DNA from: a virus
Reading direction: 5' to 3' (one strand)
IMG/VR virus record: IMGVR_UViG_3300025131_000047
Span: 1 to 55,038 of that record
Length of the DNA: 55,038 nucleotides
Below are positions 27,822 through 35,377 of the stretch, piece after piece (the stretch's first letter is position 1; each line of letters begins with the position of its first letter). The notes beneath the pieces were generated by a model. That model ran no database searches. It was not told where the DNA came from and saw only the letters and a list, made by a program, of their open reading frames with translations. Made by a program: the position numbers and the translations under genes.

Positions 27822-28105
27822 GATGCGACGCCCTCTTGTTGTGACACACTGTTGTTTGTCAGTACGTGCAAGTATCCCGCCAACATTGAATCACAATCTC
27901 CTAACGACAGTTCTGCTTCTAAAAGCAAATTCCTCAATTCCTCAATTTGTTTAAGACATTTTTCTATGGATGCATCCTTAACATCCTTCAGTTCATTAAT
28001 GATGGCAACTGCTTTCTCTACATTCTCCTTAGCCGAATCGAACAGCGGGTCGACCCTTTCTGGTATGCCCTCTAAATCCACTGTATATGTTACTTTTACT
28101 TTCAT
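27818..28105 (-). CDS. conserved phage-type hypothetical protein, 95 aa
   Basis: Begins MKVKVTYTVDLEGIP, an opening seen in several phage proteins, then helices with coiled-coil pattern. Function unknown. Confidence 0.6.
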   Translation of the reverse strand: MKVKVTYTVDLEGIPERVDPLFDSAKENVEKAVAIINELKDVKDASIEKCLKQIEELRNLLLEAELSLGDCDSMLAGYLHVLTNNSVSQQEGVAS

Positions 28106-28109
28106 AATA

Positions 28110-28571
28110 TTATATCCATTTCACGTAAGTTTTGAGTGCCTCGTTGCGATGTCGCGACCACACTTTTTTGTTAAGTTTTATAGAAAGGTATTGAGCCAAC
28201 TCTTCCCCCTTCTCCCACGCCAAGACCTCTTCTCTCAGCACATCTATCCTATGATCCCAGTTTCCTCTGACATCGGAGCCGCCTGTTTTCATGTGAGGGA
28301 ACCCTTTCTTGAAGGATTTTTTTGGTTCGAATTGTTGCACCCTTCCTTTCCTCAGAATTACATGTCCGGCCTCGTGGAGCAAAGTGTGAAGTCTACTCGT
28401 GTAGTTTTGTCTGGAATTAATTTCTATTCTTGACAAGTTAGGACGGTATTCATTCGTGCCGTCGCGGTCATACTCGACCTCGACAGAGTGTTCCCATTGT
28501 AAATAATGTTCTACTCTATTGATGTGTGCGATAGCCTTTTCTTTTTTGTAAGACACCTTTTGACCTTTCAA
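28110..28571 (-). CDS. putative zinc metallopeptidase, 153 aa
   Basis: H-E-A-G-H (residues 66-70) in the helix LHTLLHEAGHVIL gives two zinc ligands and the catalytic Glu; E in REEVLAWEKGEELA (about 119-132) may be the third ligand. The size and spacing resemble IrrE/M78- or SprT-like peptidases. Cytoplasmic. It might cleave a phage or host repressor. Overlaps the next upstream gene by 4 nt. Confidence 0.75.
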   Translation of the reverse strand: MKGQKVSYKKEKAIAHINRVEHYLQWEHSVEVEYDRDGTNEYRPNLSRIEINSRQNYTSRLHTLLHEAGHVILRKGRVQQFEPKKSFKKGFPHMKTGGSDVRGNWDHRIDVLREEVLAWEKGEELAQYLSIKLNKKVWSRHRNEALKTYVKWI

Positions 28572-28834
28572 CCGCCAATGTGTTTTAAGACGAACGCCCC
28601 TATTAAACCGACAACGGTTGTAAACAAGGTCCAGATCATCTTAGATGATGTACCCTGCCAAGCCTCAAGGGATCGAAGTCTTGCGTACAATCCCTCGTCT
28701 GGATTATAAACAGCTTCTTTTATTTTTCCTACGTCTTCTGCCACTTCTTCTTGCTTATCCTTGACCTGTTCTATTGTCAAGCACAACTTATCTAATTTTC
28801 GTAATACGTCATTTGAACTTGTATCTTCAGACAA
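28568..28834 (-). CDS. coiled-coil protein with C-terminal membrane helix (XhlA/holin-like), 88 aa
   Basis: Residues 10-45 form a coiled coil (RKLDKLCLTIEQVKDKQEEV); residues 65-85 are one hydrophobic helix (MIWTLFTTVVGLIGAFVL). This plan matches XhlA-like lysis accessory proteins and other single-span phage proteins. AAGGAG precedes the ATG. Involvement in lysis is only a possibility. Confidence 0.6.
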   Translation of the reverse strand: MSEDTSSNDVLRKLDKLCLTIEQVKDKQEEVAEDVGKIKEAVYNPDEGLYARLRSLEAWQGTSSKMIWTLFTTVVGLIGAFVLKHIGG

Positions 28835-28862
28835 TGTCTTGCGTCTCCTTAAGTTTGATGTC

Positions 28863-28886
28863 GGGTACTATATTATATAGGCACCC
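28863..28886 (-). promoter_or_regulatory. hairpin at the groEL stop codon
   Basis: GGGT-G-CCTATAT and ATATAG-T-ACCC form an imperfect stem around one A. It starts at the groEL stop and has no U tract, so it is more likely an mRNA-end or processing element than a terminator. Confidence 0.35.
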
Positions 28887-30454
28887 TACTCGACAATGGC
28901 GTAGTTTGTTGTAATCAAAGTGCCAGCGACTGATGCGGCATTTTGCAAAGCACATCTGGTAACCTTTACCGGATCAATTATTCCCTCTTCTAGTAAATCA
29001 ACTGCCTGTCCAGTGGAGAAATTTATTCCTATGTTCTCCCCTTCAGCAGTCTCAAGAGATGCCAACACATCCTCGATATCTGACCCAGAGTTTTTAGCCA
29101 TCGTTTCCAGCGGTGATCGTAGAGCCTGCTTAACGATGTTAACACCTAATTCTTGCTCATCATTTTCAACATCCACATACAGATCCTTTGCTATTCTGTG
29201 CAACATCATGCCACCACCTGGTATGATGCCTTCTTGTTGTGCAGAACGAACAGCCTCTAGGGCATCCTCTATTCTGTGTTTCTTTTCTATCATCTCTATT
29301 TTAGTGGCCGCGCCAACTCTTATGATGGCTATTCCAGATGCTAGTCTTGTGATTCTTTCCTGCAATTGCTCGCACTCGTATAGAGCTTCGGTAGTGGCGA
29401 GATCTTCTTTTATGGTGTCTATTCTTTCATTGATTTTATGAAAGTATCCTCCGCCGTCTACAACAGTCGTCATGTTCTTAGATATTTCAATCGTCTTAGC
29501 AGTGCCAAAATCTTGTAAAGATATTTCCCTGATGTTGTCCCCGGTGGATTGGCGAAAATACTTACCGCCAGTTGAAATAGATAGATCCATCATGATATTT
29601 CTTCTAGACTCTCCATATCGAGGAGCCTTCACTGCTGCCACCTTCATAGACCCCCTAACGGTGTTCATAATCAATGCTGCTAGTGCCTGCCCCTCTATCT
29701 CGTCGGCGACGATAACCAAAGGTCTGGACTCTCTCGCAGCAATCTCCAACGCTGGTAGTATTTGTTCCACAGATTCAATTCTTGAATCGCTGATCATAAT
29801 CAAGGCGTTCTCATGTCGCACTACTGCTTTTCTTTCGTTAGTAATAAAAGCAGTAGCGGCGAAACCCGAATCAAAGCGGAAACCCTCCACCAAGTCTAAA
29901 GTAGTTTCTACCGAGTTTGCCTCTTCTATTGTGATAGCACCATCTTTGCCCACCTTATCGACCGCAAGAGCGATTAAGTCTCCGATACTTTTATCATTGT
30001 TTGCAGATATAGACGCTATATGAGAAATGTCTTCTGTACTAGAAACCGGTCTGGCCGCCCGTTCAAGACTAAAGACCACCTCAGATACAGCCTTGTCAAT
30101 GCCCCTTTTTAGTTCTGTTGGGCTGGCACCAGATTCGATATGTTGCCAGGCGGCATCAAATATAGCTCGGGTAAGCACCGTTGATGTCGTAGTGCCATCA
30201 CCGGCATCCACGTTTGTTTTCGCAGAAGCTTGCTTTACTATTTGTGCTCCCGCGTTCTCAAAAGGGTCGTCCAGATCCACGAATCTAGCTACCGTAACAC
30301 CGTCTTTGGTGATAATCGGCATTTTGCCCTTTTCTTGAAGGATGACGTTTCTGCCGCGTGGACCCAGAGTAGACGCAACGTTATCCGCCAGAGTGTTAAC
30401 TCCGCTTAAAATTTTGTTATGTAATTCTTGCTTAGAAGAAAAATGCTTGGACAT
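28886..30454 (-). CDS. groEL: GroEL-type chaperonin, 522 aa
   Basis: Full group I chaperonin with ATP motifs T-L-G-P-R-G-R-N-V (29-37) and D-A-G-D-G-T-T-T (83-90), including the catalytic Asp 86, and the hinge region RIEDALEAVRSAQQEG...GGG with the second ATP-hydrolysis Asp. It ends T-T-N-Y-A-I-V-E, without the Gly-Gly-Met tail of bacterial GroEL (about 548 aa). It should form 7-membered rings that fold phage proteins, for example the capsid. Its GroES partner is 12 kb away at 42752-43081. Driven by a consensus promoter. Confidence 0.97.
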   Translation of the reverse strand: MSKHFSSKQELHNKILSGVNTLADNVASTLGPRGRNVILQEKGKMPIITKDGVTVARFVDLDDPFENAGAQIVKQASAKTNVDAGDGTTTSTVLTRAIFDAAWQHIESGASPTELKRGIDKAVSEVVFSLERAARPVSSTEDISHIASISANNDKSIGDLIALAVDKVGKDGAITIEEANSVETTLDLVEGFRFDSGFAATAFITNERKAVVRHENALIMISDSRIESVEQILPALEIAARESRPLVIVADEIEGQALAALIMNTVRGSMKVAAVKAPRYGESRRNIMMDLSISTGGKYFRQSTGDNIREISLQDFGTAKTIEISKNMTTVVDGGGYFHKINERIDTIKEDLATTEALYECEQLQERITRLASGIAIIRVGAATKIEMIEKKHRIEDALEAVRSAQQEGIIPGGGMMLHRIAKDLYVDVENDEQELGVNIVKQALRSPLETMAKNSGSDIEDVLASLETAEGENIGINFSTGQAVDLLEEGIIDPVKVTRCALQNAASVAGTLITTNYAIVE

Positions 30455-30477
30455 GAGAACCTCACTTTCTTTTATAT

Positions 30478-30506
30478 ATTATAAACATTTTAAAATGATT
30501 TGTCAA
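30478..30506 (-). promoter_or_regulatory. consensus sigma70 promoter for groEL
   Basis: TTGACA, 17 bp, TATAAT: both hexamers and spacing are perfect, 23 nt upstream of the groEL ATG. No CIRCE-type inverted repeat is seen. Confidence 0.9.
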
Positions 30507-30534
30507 GTATATTTTGTTTTTGTGCTGTTTTATT

Positions 30535-31653
30535 TCAATCTGATGAGCAAGTCTTGTCGCCGCGAACAGTTGTAGACACAACAGATTCAAACTGATTAGC
30601 TGTCTTCTTGAATGATTCTGCGGCAGTACTTGTCATTGATGCAAAATAGTCGTTCATCCCAAGCACAAGACTATTAAACATCTCCTGTATTGCCTTAAAC
30701 CCACCAACCATATCGCCGAGTGCATCTTCGGCAGTTTTATACAGGAAGCTAGTATCCGTGTTCAAAACGGCAACCGGCTCCACATATTTCTCTATTTTAG
30801 ATTTATCAAGAGAGAATTTTATTCCAATCTTCCGTCCATCGGACAGCATTGAGGCGACGGTACTCATGACAGCATCAAATCCCGTCTCGCCCTTAAGAGT
30901 TTTACCTGAAAATGTTGCCTCCCCCATCAGCTGATGGAAATTCTGCGGTGTGATGACAAACCTTTCAACCCTCACGCTAGTAGTGACTCCATCTTCTCCT
31001 GATATCTTATCAAATGCAAGATAAGTCATATTCTCCTTTGGCATGCGAGCAGCTGAATCAAACTTCATATCCTTCAGAAGCTTCAAAAGGCTCCCGTTCA
31101 CCATGGATCCACTTGCCATTGTCTTCAGCGAATAGCTTTCCTCCCCAACCTTGAAGTCTGCTATCCCGCTGTTCCTATCAACCTCTATGGTGTTGCCATC
31201 AAACAATGCTGCAAGAAACGCTTCGTTCAAAAAACCCCCGACACGAGGATCGAAACTGTTCAATATTGTCGAGAGTGTGTTCAGCAGTTGAATTTTCGCT
31301 AGCGTTCTGGATACAGAGCAGTTGGGAGCCTCGCCTTCTGGAGTAGGTTCTTTCGAACTCTCCACGACACTCTGCAGAGATGCCAGAATTTTTTCAGGAG
31401 TCGTCTCACCCAGAGCACTCACATAGTTTCGGATGACTGTCCTCTCATCAGACTCTTTCATCGTGCCCCATTTCTTTGAATTAATCTTCAGAGAACCCAA
31501 TATTTCTTCAACCGTTGGGGGCTTGCTGTCATTCTTCTCTACTATAATCGAGGGATTCTTCAGAACACCTTCTATCATTTCAAATAAAAGATTTTGAATC
31601 TGGTCTTTATTCTCGCTCTCATATAAATTTGTTAAATCATCAAAACTGGACAT
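30535..31653 (-). CDS. hypothetical protein, 372 aa
   Basis: Central segment DPRVGGFLNEAFLAALFDG (about 138-156), then IADFKVGEESYSLKTMA. The order recalls a Glu-Asp-Lys nuclease-like fold (E in NEAF, D in ADF, K in SLKT), as in restriction-endonuclease-type proteins, but this is inference. The C-terminus is helical and may be structural. Start with AAGGAG. Confidence 0.55.
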   Translation of the reverse strand: MSSFDDLTNLYESENKDQIQNLLFEMIEGVLKNPSIIVEKNDSKPPTVEEILGSLKINSKKWGTMKESDERTVIRNYVSALGETTPEKILASLQSVVESSKEPTPEGEAPNCSVSRTLAKIQLLNTLSTILNSFDPRVGGFLNEAFLAALFDGNTIEVDRNSGIADFKVGEESYSLKTMASGSMVNGSLLKLLKDMKFDSAARMPKENMTYLAFDKISGEDGVTTSVRVERFVITPQNFHQLMGEATFSGKTLKGETGFDAVMSTVASMLSDGRKIGIKFSLDKSKIEKYVEPVAVLNTDTSFLYKTAEDALGDMVGGFKAIQEMFNSLVLGMNDYFASMTSTAAESFKKTANQFESVVSTTVRGDKTCSSD

Positions 31654-31672
31654 AAACGTTCTCCTTAAGTAA

Positions 31673-32005
31673 TTAGGTTACCCTTTCATATTGACTTCTT
31701 TTTGTTTTCTTCTTACCGTTGATGATCTTGCCCTTTCCGGTTCTAGGACTTAATTCTTCCACTGGAAAAGAAAGGGACTTTGCAAAATTTATCCAAGACT
31801 TTTTATTCTCGAACTTTCGTTGCAACAACACAATTGTCTTTTCCGTACTAGGATCATATCCCTTTCCGGCGGCGGTCCACTCGGGAACCTCTTTACTCAA
31901 CCGGTTCATCTCTCTCTTTCCCCTAACTGTAGCCTGCAAAGTATACAGGATAGAGTTTTCTGTTTCTAATTTCTCGCTCCATGCGACGGCTCTGATACTC
32001 ATCAT
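31673..32005 (-). CDS. hypothetical protein, 110 aa
   Basis: Basic, mixed alpha/beta: ILYTLQATVRGKREMNRL, then PEWTAAGKGYDP and a Lys-rich C-terminus. Possibly nucleic-acid binding. Not recognised. Overlaps the preceding gene by 4 nt. Confidence 0.6.
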   Translation of the reverse strand: MMSIRAVAWSEKLETENSILYTLQATVRGKREMNRLSKEVPEWTAAGKGYDPSTEKTIVLLQRKFENKKSWINFAKSLSFPVEELSPRTGKGKIINGKKKTKRSQYERVT

Positions 32006-32382
32006 ACTTCCTCCTTTAACATTTTCATAATTTCCTCAAGTGCGGCATCTTCAACCCAGATATACTCAGGGACGTATCCCAAATACTTCTCCGGAATAGA
32101 AGTAGCCACCGTAATAAATATGGTTGTTTTCCATTCAGTCACAAAAAGTTTATCGTCGTCAACAATTTTTTTTAAAATATCATCAGGAATATCCGATCTT
32201 TTAAGAGAGTCGTGCTTATATTTTAATGATCTCTCAAAGTCAACACTCAAAGCAGTGATCAGCTTTCCTGCCATTAGAAGTGCTTTTCGGATTATTAGGC
32301 TCTCTACGCCTAGAGAAAAATAGATAGAAACAAATCTGCTAACAATCGCCCCTAAACTGAACCATAAAAAGTAAGTTAACAT
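32002..32382 (-). CDS. membrane-anchored hypothetical protein, 126 aa
   Basis: N-terminal hydrophobic helix MLTYFLWFSLGAIVSRFVSI, then a soluble helical and beta region. Not recognised. Its first codons form one arm of a 14-bp inverted repeat that brackets its promoter. Confidence 0.55.
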   Translation of the reverse strand: MLTYFLWFSLGAIVSRFVSIYFSLGVESLIIRKALLMAGKLITALSVDFERSLKYKHDSLKRSDIPDDILKKIVDDDKLFVTEWKTTIFITVATSIPEKYLGYVPEYIWVEDAALEEIMKMLKEEV

Positions 32383-32414
32383 ATTTTATATATTATATGA
32401 GTTTAGGGCGATTG
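32343..32414. repeat. inverted repeat bracketing a promoter
   Basis: CAATCGCCC(C)TAAAC at 32344-32357 and GTTTAGGGCGATTG at 32401-32414 are inverted copies (one extra base in the left arm). They bracket the -10 box and the start codon of 32002-32382. Confidence 0.55.
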
Positions 32415-32418
32415 TCAA
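32392..32418 (-). promoter_or_regulatory. sigma70-type promoter
   Basis: TTGACA with TATAAT at 15 bp, or TAATAT at 17 bp (32390-32395). It drives 32002-32382. Confidence 0.6.
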
Positions 32419-32427
32419 CAAAATAAT

Positions 32428-32994
32428 TTATTTTTTGTTTATTTTATTTACAAGAGCTGCGCGAAGGATTCGTTTGGTAACACGGTCGGTGATAGTCTTG
32501 ACCACCTCTTCGAGGCGAGTGGGGTCCATGGCGATGTCAGTTGGATCCTCTTCTTTGTTCTCTTCTACGGTCTCTTCCTCTTCCGTGATGTTCTCTTCCT
32601 TGTTCTCTTGCATGGGAGAAGGAGCCTCTTCCGCTTCAAGATCGTCAACAGGGGCGACATCGGCGTCCAGCTCGGGCTCGATCTCTTCCTCTCCCTCGCC
32701 AGCAACTGCCAAAATGTCTTGAAGGATACCAACAGCGGTTTCCAAAGCGGGAACGTCTTCTGACGCTACATTAACTTCCGCTTCGACATCACCCTCTGGT
32801 GCCTCTTCGGCCCCCAGGTCGTCCAATGGTGCCTCTTCTTCTGCGCCCATTGGGGGCTCGTCTAGGGCGGGCTCAGGAAGACCTTCCTCTTCCTCCTCAT
32901 CCCTTAGATATTCCATCTCATTAATTGGTCTAATGCTAGCCAATTTCCAAAAACGTCGAATAGTATTCTCGTTTAACAATGTTTTCTTACTCAT
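32428..32994 (-). CDS. acidic low-complexity protein, prohead-core/structural type, 188 aa
   Basis: Begins L-L-N-E-N-T-I-R-R-F-W-K-L-A, an N-E-x-T-x-R-R-F-x-K-L-A opening recalled from structural proteins of T4-like marine phages. Residues 30-150 are mostly Glu, Asp, Ala and Pro; the C-terminus is a basic helix (DRVTKRILRAALVNKINKK). This make-up fits scaffold or prohead-core proteins. AGGAG before ATG. Confidence 0.6.
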   Translation of the reverse strand: MSKKTLLNENTIRRFWKLASIRPINEMEYLRDEEEEEGLPEPALDEPPMGAEEEAPLDDLGAEEAPEGDVEAEVNVASEDVPALETAVGILQDILAVAGEGEEEIEPELDADVAPVDDLEAEEAPSPMQENKEENITEEEETVEENKEEDPTDIAMDPTRLEEVVKTITDRVTKRILRAALVNKINKK

Positions 32995-33076
32995 TATGGT
33001 TCTCCTAGTTTAAAAGTAGAAAAAAATACTTTATTTCAGAAGTAAATAGTACAGATTAATACAAAAAAGAGTCTTT

Positions 33077-33325
33077 TTATAATCTTTTTGATAGTTTTTC
33101 TAACGCTCTCTTTTCTATTTGTCTAATCCTGACAAAACTCAATCCTAAACGTTTACCAGTCTCCATAAGAGTCATGGGGCCGACGCTATTACGTATAGAT
33201 ATTAGACAACAATTCAGGTCCTCTCTGTGGTCTATCCACTTTCTGCACTCTTTCTCTTTGCACGTTCTGCCGTCCTTTAAGCAGGACCTTGCGCAGTCTG
33301 TTAGTCCGTCATCTTTTTTCTTCAT
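33077..33325 (-). CDS. mini sigma-factor region-4-like protein with Cys cluster, 82 aa
   Basis: Residues 50-82 match sigma70 region 4.2: T-L-M-E-T-G-K-R-L-G-L-S-F-V-R-I-R-Q-I-E-K-R-A-L. Residues 11-42 hold cysteines (C-A-R-S-C, C-K-E-K-E-C, C-C) that could bind zinc. Regions 1-3 are missing. T4 encodes a related idea, gp55 and gp33, for late transcription. It could direct host polymerase to phage promoters. Overlaps the upstream gene by 4 nt. Confidence 0.75.
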   Translation of the reverse strand: MKKKDDGLTDCARSCLKDGRTCKEKECRKWIDHREDLNCCLISIRNSVGPMTLMETGKRLGLSFVRIRQIEKRALEKLSKRL

Positions 33326-33660
33326 AAGTCCGGGAACTCCTCTGCTATCATATCAAACAATTCTTTTGTTTCTTCTTCTTCCAAATTAAAAAGCTTCTTC
33401 AATTCTTCTCCTTGTTTTATTAAATCTCGTGTCTTGTTAATTCTCTTTTTTCCTTGCCTGGCCAATTCAAGCTTAACACTGGTGACAAAATCAATAATGC
33501 GTGGATCGTTCTCAATGTACCCAGTAATCATTGCTTGAAAAAATTGTATTTGTGTCAACCCATCATGACGCAACCTGATCCTTAAATCCGCGTGGCGTTT
33601 ATCAGAGTCTTGGAAAATAATCTTCTTACCTTCCTGACCGTATTTATACTCACCTGCCAT
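33322..33660 (-). CDS. hypothetical protein, 112 aa
   Basis: Basic first half (KRHADLRIRLRHDGLTQIQF, about 21-40) that could be ribbon-helix-helix-like, then helical and acidic (EEEETKELFDMIAEEF). It might bind DNA or the polymerase alongside the sigma-like protein. Overlaps neighbours by 4 and 11 nt. Confidence 0.6.
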   Translation of the reverse strand: MAGEYKYGQEGKKIIFQDSDKRHADLRIRLRHDGLTQIQFFQAMITGYIENDPRIIDFVTSVKLELARQGKKRINKTRDLIKQGEELKKLFNLEEEETKELFDMIAEEFPDL

Positions 33661-34654
33661 TTAGAATATGTGTACCACTTTCTGTAATCGAAGCACTTGT
33701 CTGTCTAATAAACTTTGCCTTTGCCTGAAATTCTTTTATTGTCCGAGAGCCGCTGTACGATAGTCCGCTGCGGATGTTTTGCTTCAAATTCTCAAGAATA
33801 TCAATTACCGAACCCTTGTAAGGAATGGTGGTAGAAATGCCCTCTAGAGAGCGAGTTTCGCCCCTCCAGGCGAGTTGTGCCTCTTCGCTAGCCATACCCC
33901 TGTATACCTTGTACTTCTTGCTCTCAGACGTAACAAACACCTGTCCTGGCGATTCATCAGTTCCTGCTAACATCGAACCAAGCATCACAAAATCCGCACC
34001 AGCTGCGATTGCCTTGACAATATCTCCAGCTGTCTTGATGCCTCCATCTGCTATAATCTTTGCATCGGAGTCCACATATTTACATCCCAATACCGAATGA
34101 AATGTTGGTACTCCATGACCAGTTTGGGTTCTAGTTGAACATATTGACCCGCCGCCGATGCCTACTCGAACAGCATCAGCACCCCAATCCGATAAATCTT
34201 TAAACGCTTCAGGGGTCGCAACATTGCCTGCTATAATAGATAAAGACGAGTCGTATGTGTCTTTCAAGTATTTTAAAGCACTCTCCGTCATAGAATGATG
34301 ACCATGTGCCACATCGACGCAGACGGTTTCTAATCCAGATTCCACAAGAGCAGAGACCCGTTGTTTAAAATCTCCTGAAACGCCGACTGCGGCGGCTGTT
34401 ATAACCCCCTTCGTCAACATGACACACTGTTCTTCTATAGAACAATACCTATGAACGATACCGAGAGCCCCGTATTCGTTCATGGTTAACGCCATCAAGG
34501 ACTCCGTGACTGTGTCCATGGGGCTGGAAATGATAGGCAAACTATATTCCTTTGTTCCTATTCTTGACTCTAGCCCTATTTCTGACCTGCTCTCAATGTC
34601 GCTTCGCAATGGCAAAAGCAAAACATCGTCAAAACTAAACGTCTCTTCAAACAT
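33650..34654 (-). CDS. IMP dehydrogenase / GMP reductase family enzyme, 334 aa
   Basis: Starts at [15 protein letters not shown], with GGAGG six bases before the ATG. Visible motifs: S-S-P-M-D-T-V-T-E, the catalytic loop [11 protein letters not shown] with the nucleophilic Cys, I-A-D-G-G-I, Y-R-G-M-A-S and [14 protein letters not shown] domains are absent and the E-G-x-x-x-x-I-P-Y-K-G end resembles GMP reductases. The enzyme should act on guanine/inosine nucleotides in the cytoplasm, likely recycling GMP to IMP. IMP dehydrogenase activity is not excluded. Confidence 0.9.
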   Translation of the reverse strand: MFEETFSFDDVLLLPLRSDIESRSEIGLESRIGTKEYSLPIISSPMDTVTESLMALTMNEYGALGIVHRYCSIEEQCVMLTKGVITAAAVGVSGDFKQRVSALVESGLETVCVDVAHGHHSMTESALKYLKDTYDSSLSIIAGNVATPEAFKDLSDWGADAVRVGIGGGSICSTRTQTGHGVPTFHSVLGCKYVDSDAKIIADGGIKTAGDIVKAIAAGADFVMLGSMLAGTDESPGQVFVTSESKKYKVYRGMASEEAQLAWRGETRSLEGISTTIPYKGSVIDILENLKQNIRSGLSYSGSRTIKEFQAKAKFIRQTSASITESGTHILNGR

Positions 34655-34919
34655 CAGAATCCTCCAATCTCTCCTGTAGGTCTCTAAGCATTTGATTGGC
34701 ACCTTCCCAACACTCGGTACAATATAGGTTCACTACTTTCTCCCGCTCCCTAACAGCCACTCGCCAGGACTTCACTTGTTCTTCATCCTTCTTATCAAAC
34801 GGTTTATCACAATTTGTACACTGGTTTGGGATCATATTAAACAACCCCATTTTTTCTTTCAAGTCTTTTTCGGCTTCTTTCTTTTTCTTTCGACGAAGCT
34901 TCTTTTGTGCAGAAGACAT
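34647..34919 (-). CDS. zinc-ribbon-like phage protein, 90 aa
   Basis: Basic helical N-terminus (KKLRRKKKKEAEKDLKEK), then C-T-N-C (34-37) and C-T-E-C (about 67-70), four cysteines for one zinc. I recall similar proteins in T4-like phages; the role is unknown. Overlaps the next gene by 8 nt. Confidence 0.65.
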   Translation of the reverse strand: MSSAQKKLRRKKKKEAEKDLKEKMGLFNMIPNQCTNCDKPFDKKDEEQVKSWRVAVREREKVVNLYCTECWEGANQMLRDLQERLEDSDV

Positions 34920-35369
34920 TTAAACGTCTCCCGTAGATCCGAAGCCACCTGTGCCCCTATCCGTTTCGGATTCGTAGATTTTATCTTCCTCTATTTCTAG
35001 TAAGGAAGGAGTTGAGATCCTAACAAAAACCCCTTGTGCAATCTTTGTGCCTGGTTCACAAATTTGTGTCTCTCTGCCAATGTTGTGAAGATTTACGAAG
35101 ATCTCTCCGTCATATCCTCTGTCAACGACACAAGCACCAGTAACGATTGACCTCTTTGAGGCAATTCCTGACTTGTTCATTATTTGCAACATGTGTCCCT
35201 CTGGAACTTCAACCTTCACACCAGTCTCAAGTAAGCAGGAGTGTCCGGGGTGAACAAGCAACGGTGCGTTATCCTTTGGTGCAAAGAAGAAATCCATCCC
35301 TGCATCTGTTGTGTGCGCCCTAACGGGCAACTTTGCGTTCTCTCTCATTTTGAATGTTCTAACTCTCAT
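34920..35369 (-). CDS. dut: dUTP pyrophosphatase, 149 aa
   Basis: All five trimeric dUTPase motifs can be seen: A-H-T-T-D-A-G-M-D (about 18-26), N-K-S-G-I-A (about 64-69, K in place of the usual R), G-A-C-V-V-D-R-G-Y-D-G-E-I, and the C-terminal R-G-T-G-G-F-G-S-T-G. It turns dUTP into dUMP, keeping uracil out of DNA and feeding dTMP synthesis. Usual length. It lies between dnaE and the GMP-reductase-like gene. Confidence 0.95.
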   Translation of the reverse strand: MRVRTFKMRENAKLPVRAHTTDAGMDFFFAPKDNAPLLVHPGHSCLLETGVKVEVPEGHMLQIMNKSGIASKRSIVTGACVVDRGYDGEIFVNLHNIGRETQICEPGTKIAQGVFVRISTPSLLEIEEDKIYESETDRGTGGFGSTGDV

Positions 35370-35377
35370 ATTTTCTC

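Noticed and set aside
28920-30338. Long plus-strand frames opposite groEL
   Set aside because: Antisense shadows of a clear groEL; low-complexity Ser-rich translations and no ribosome sites.
32343-32414. Phase-variable invertible promoter
   Set aside because: The segment is only about 70 bp, inversion would remove the gene's start codon, and no recombinase gene is in the window.
33064-33078. Terminator formed by A and T runs after the mini-sigma gene
   Set aside because: The palindrome leaves a loop too short for a hairpin and has no G-C pairs in the stem core.
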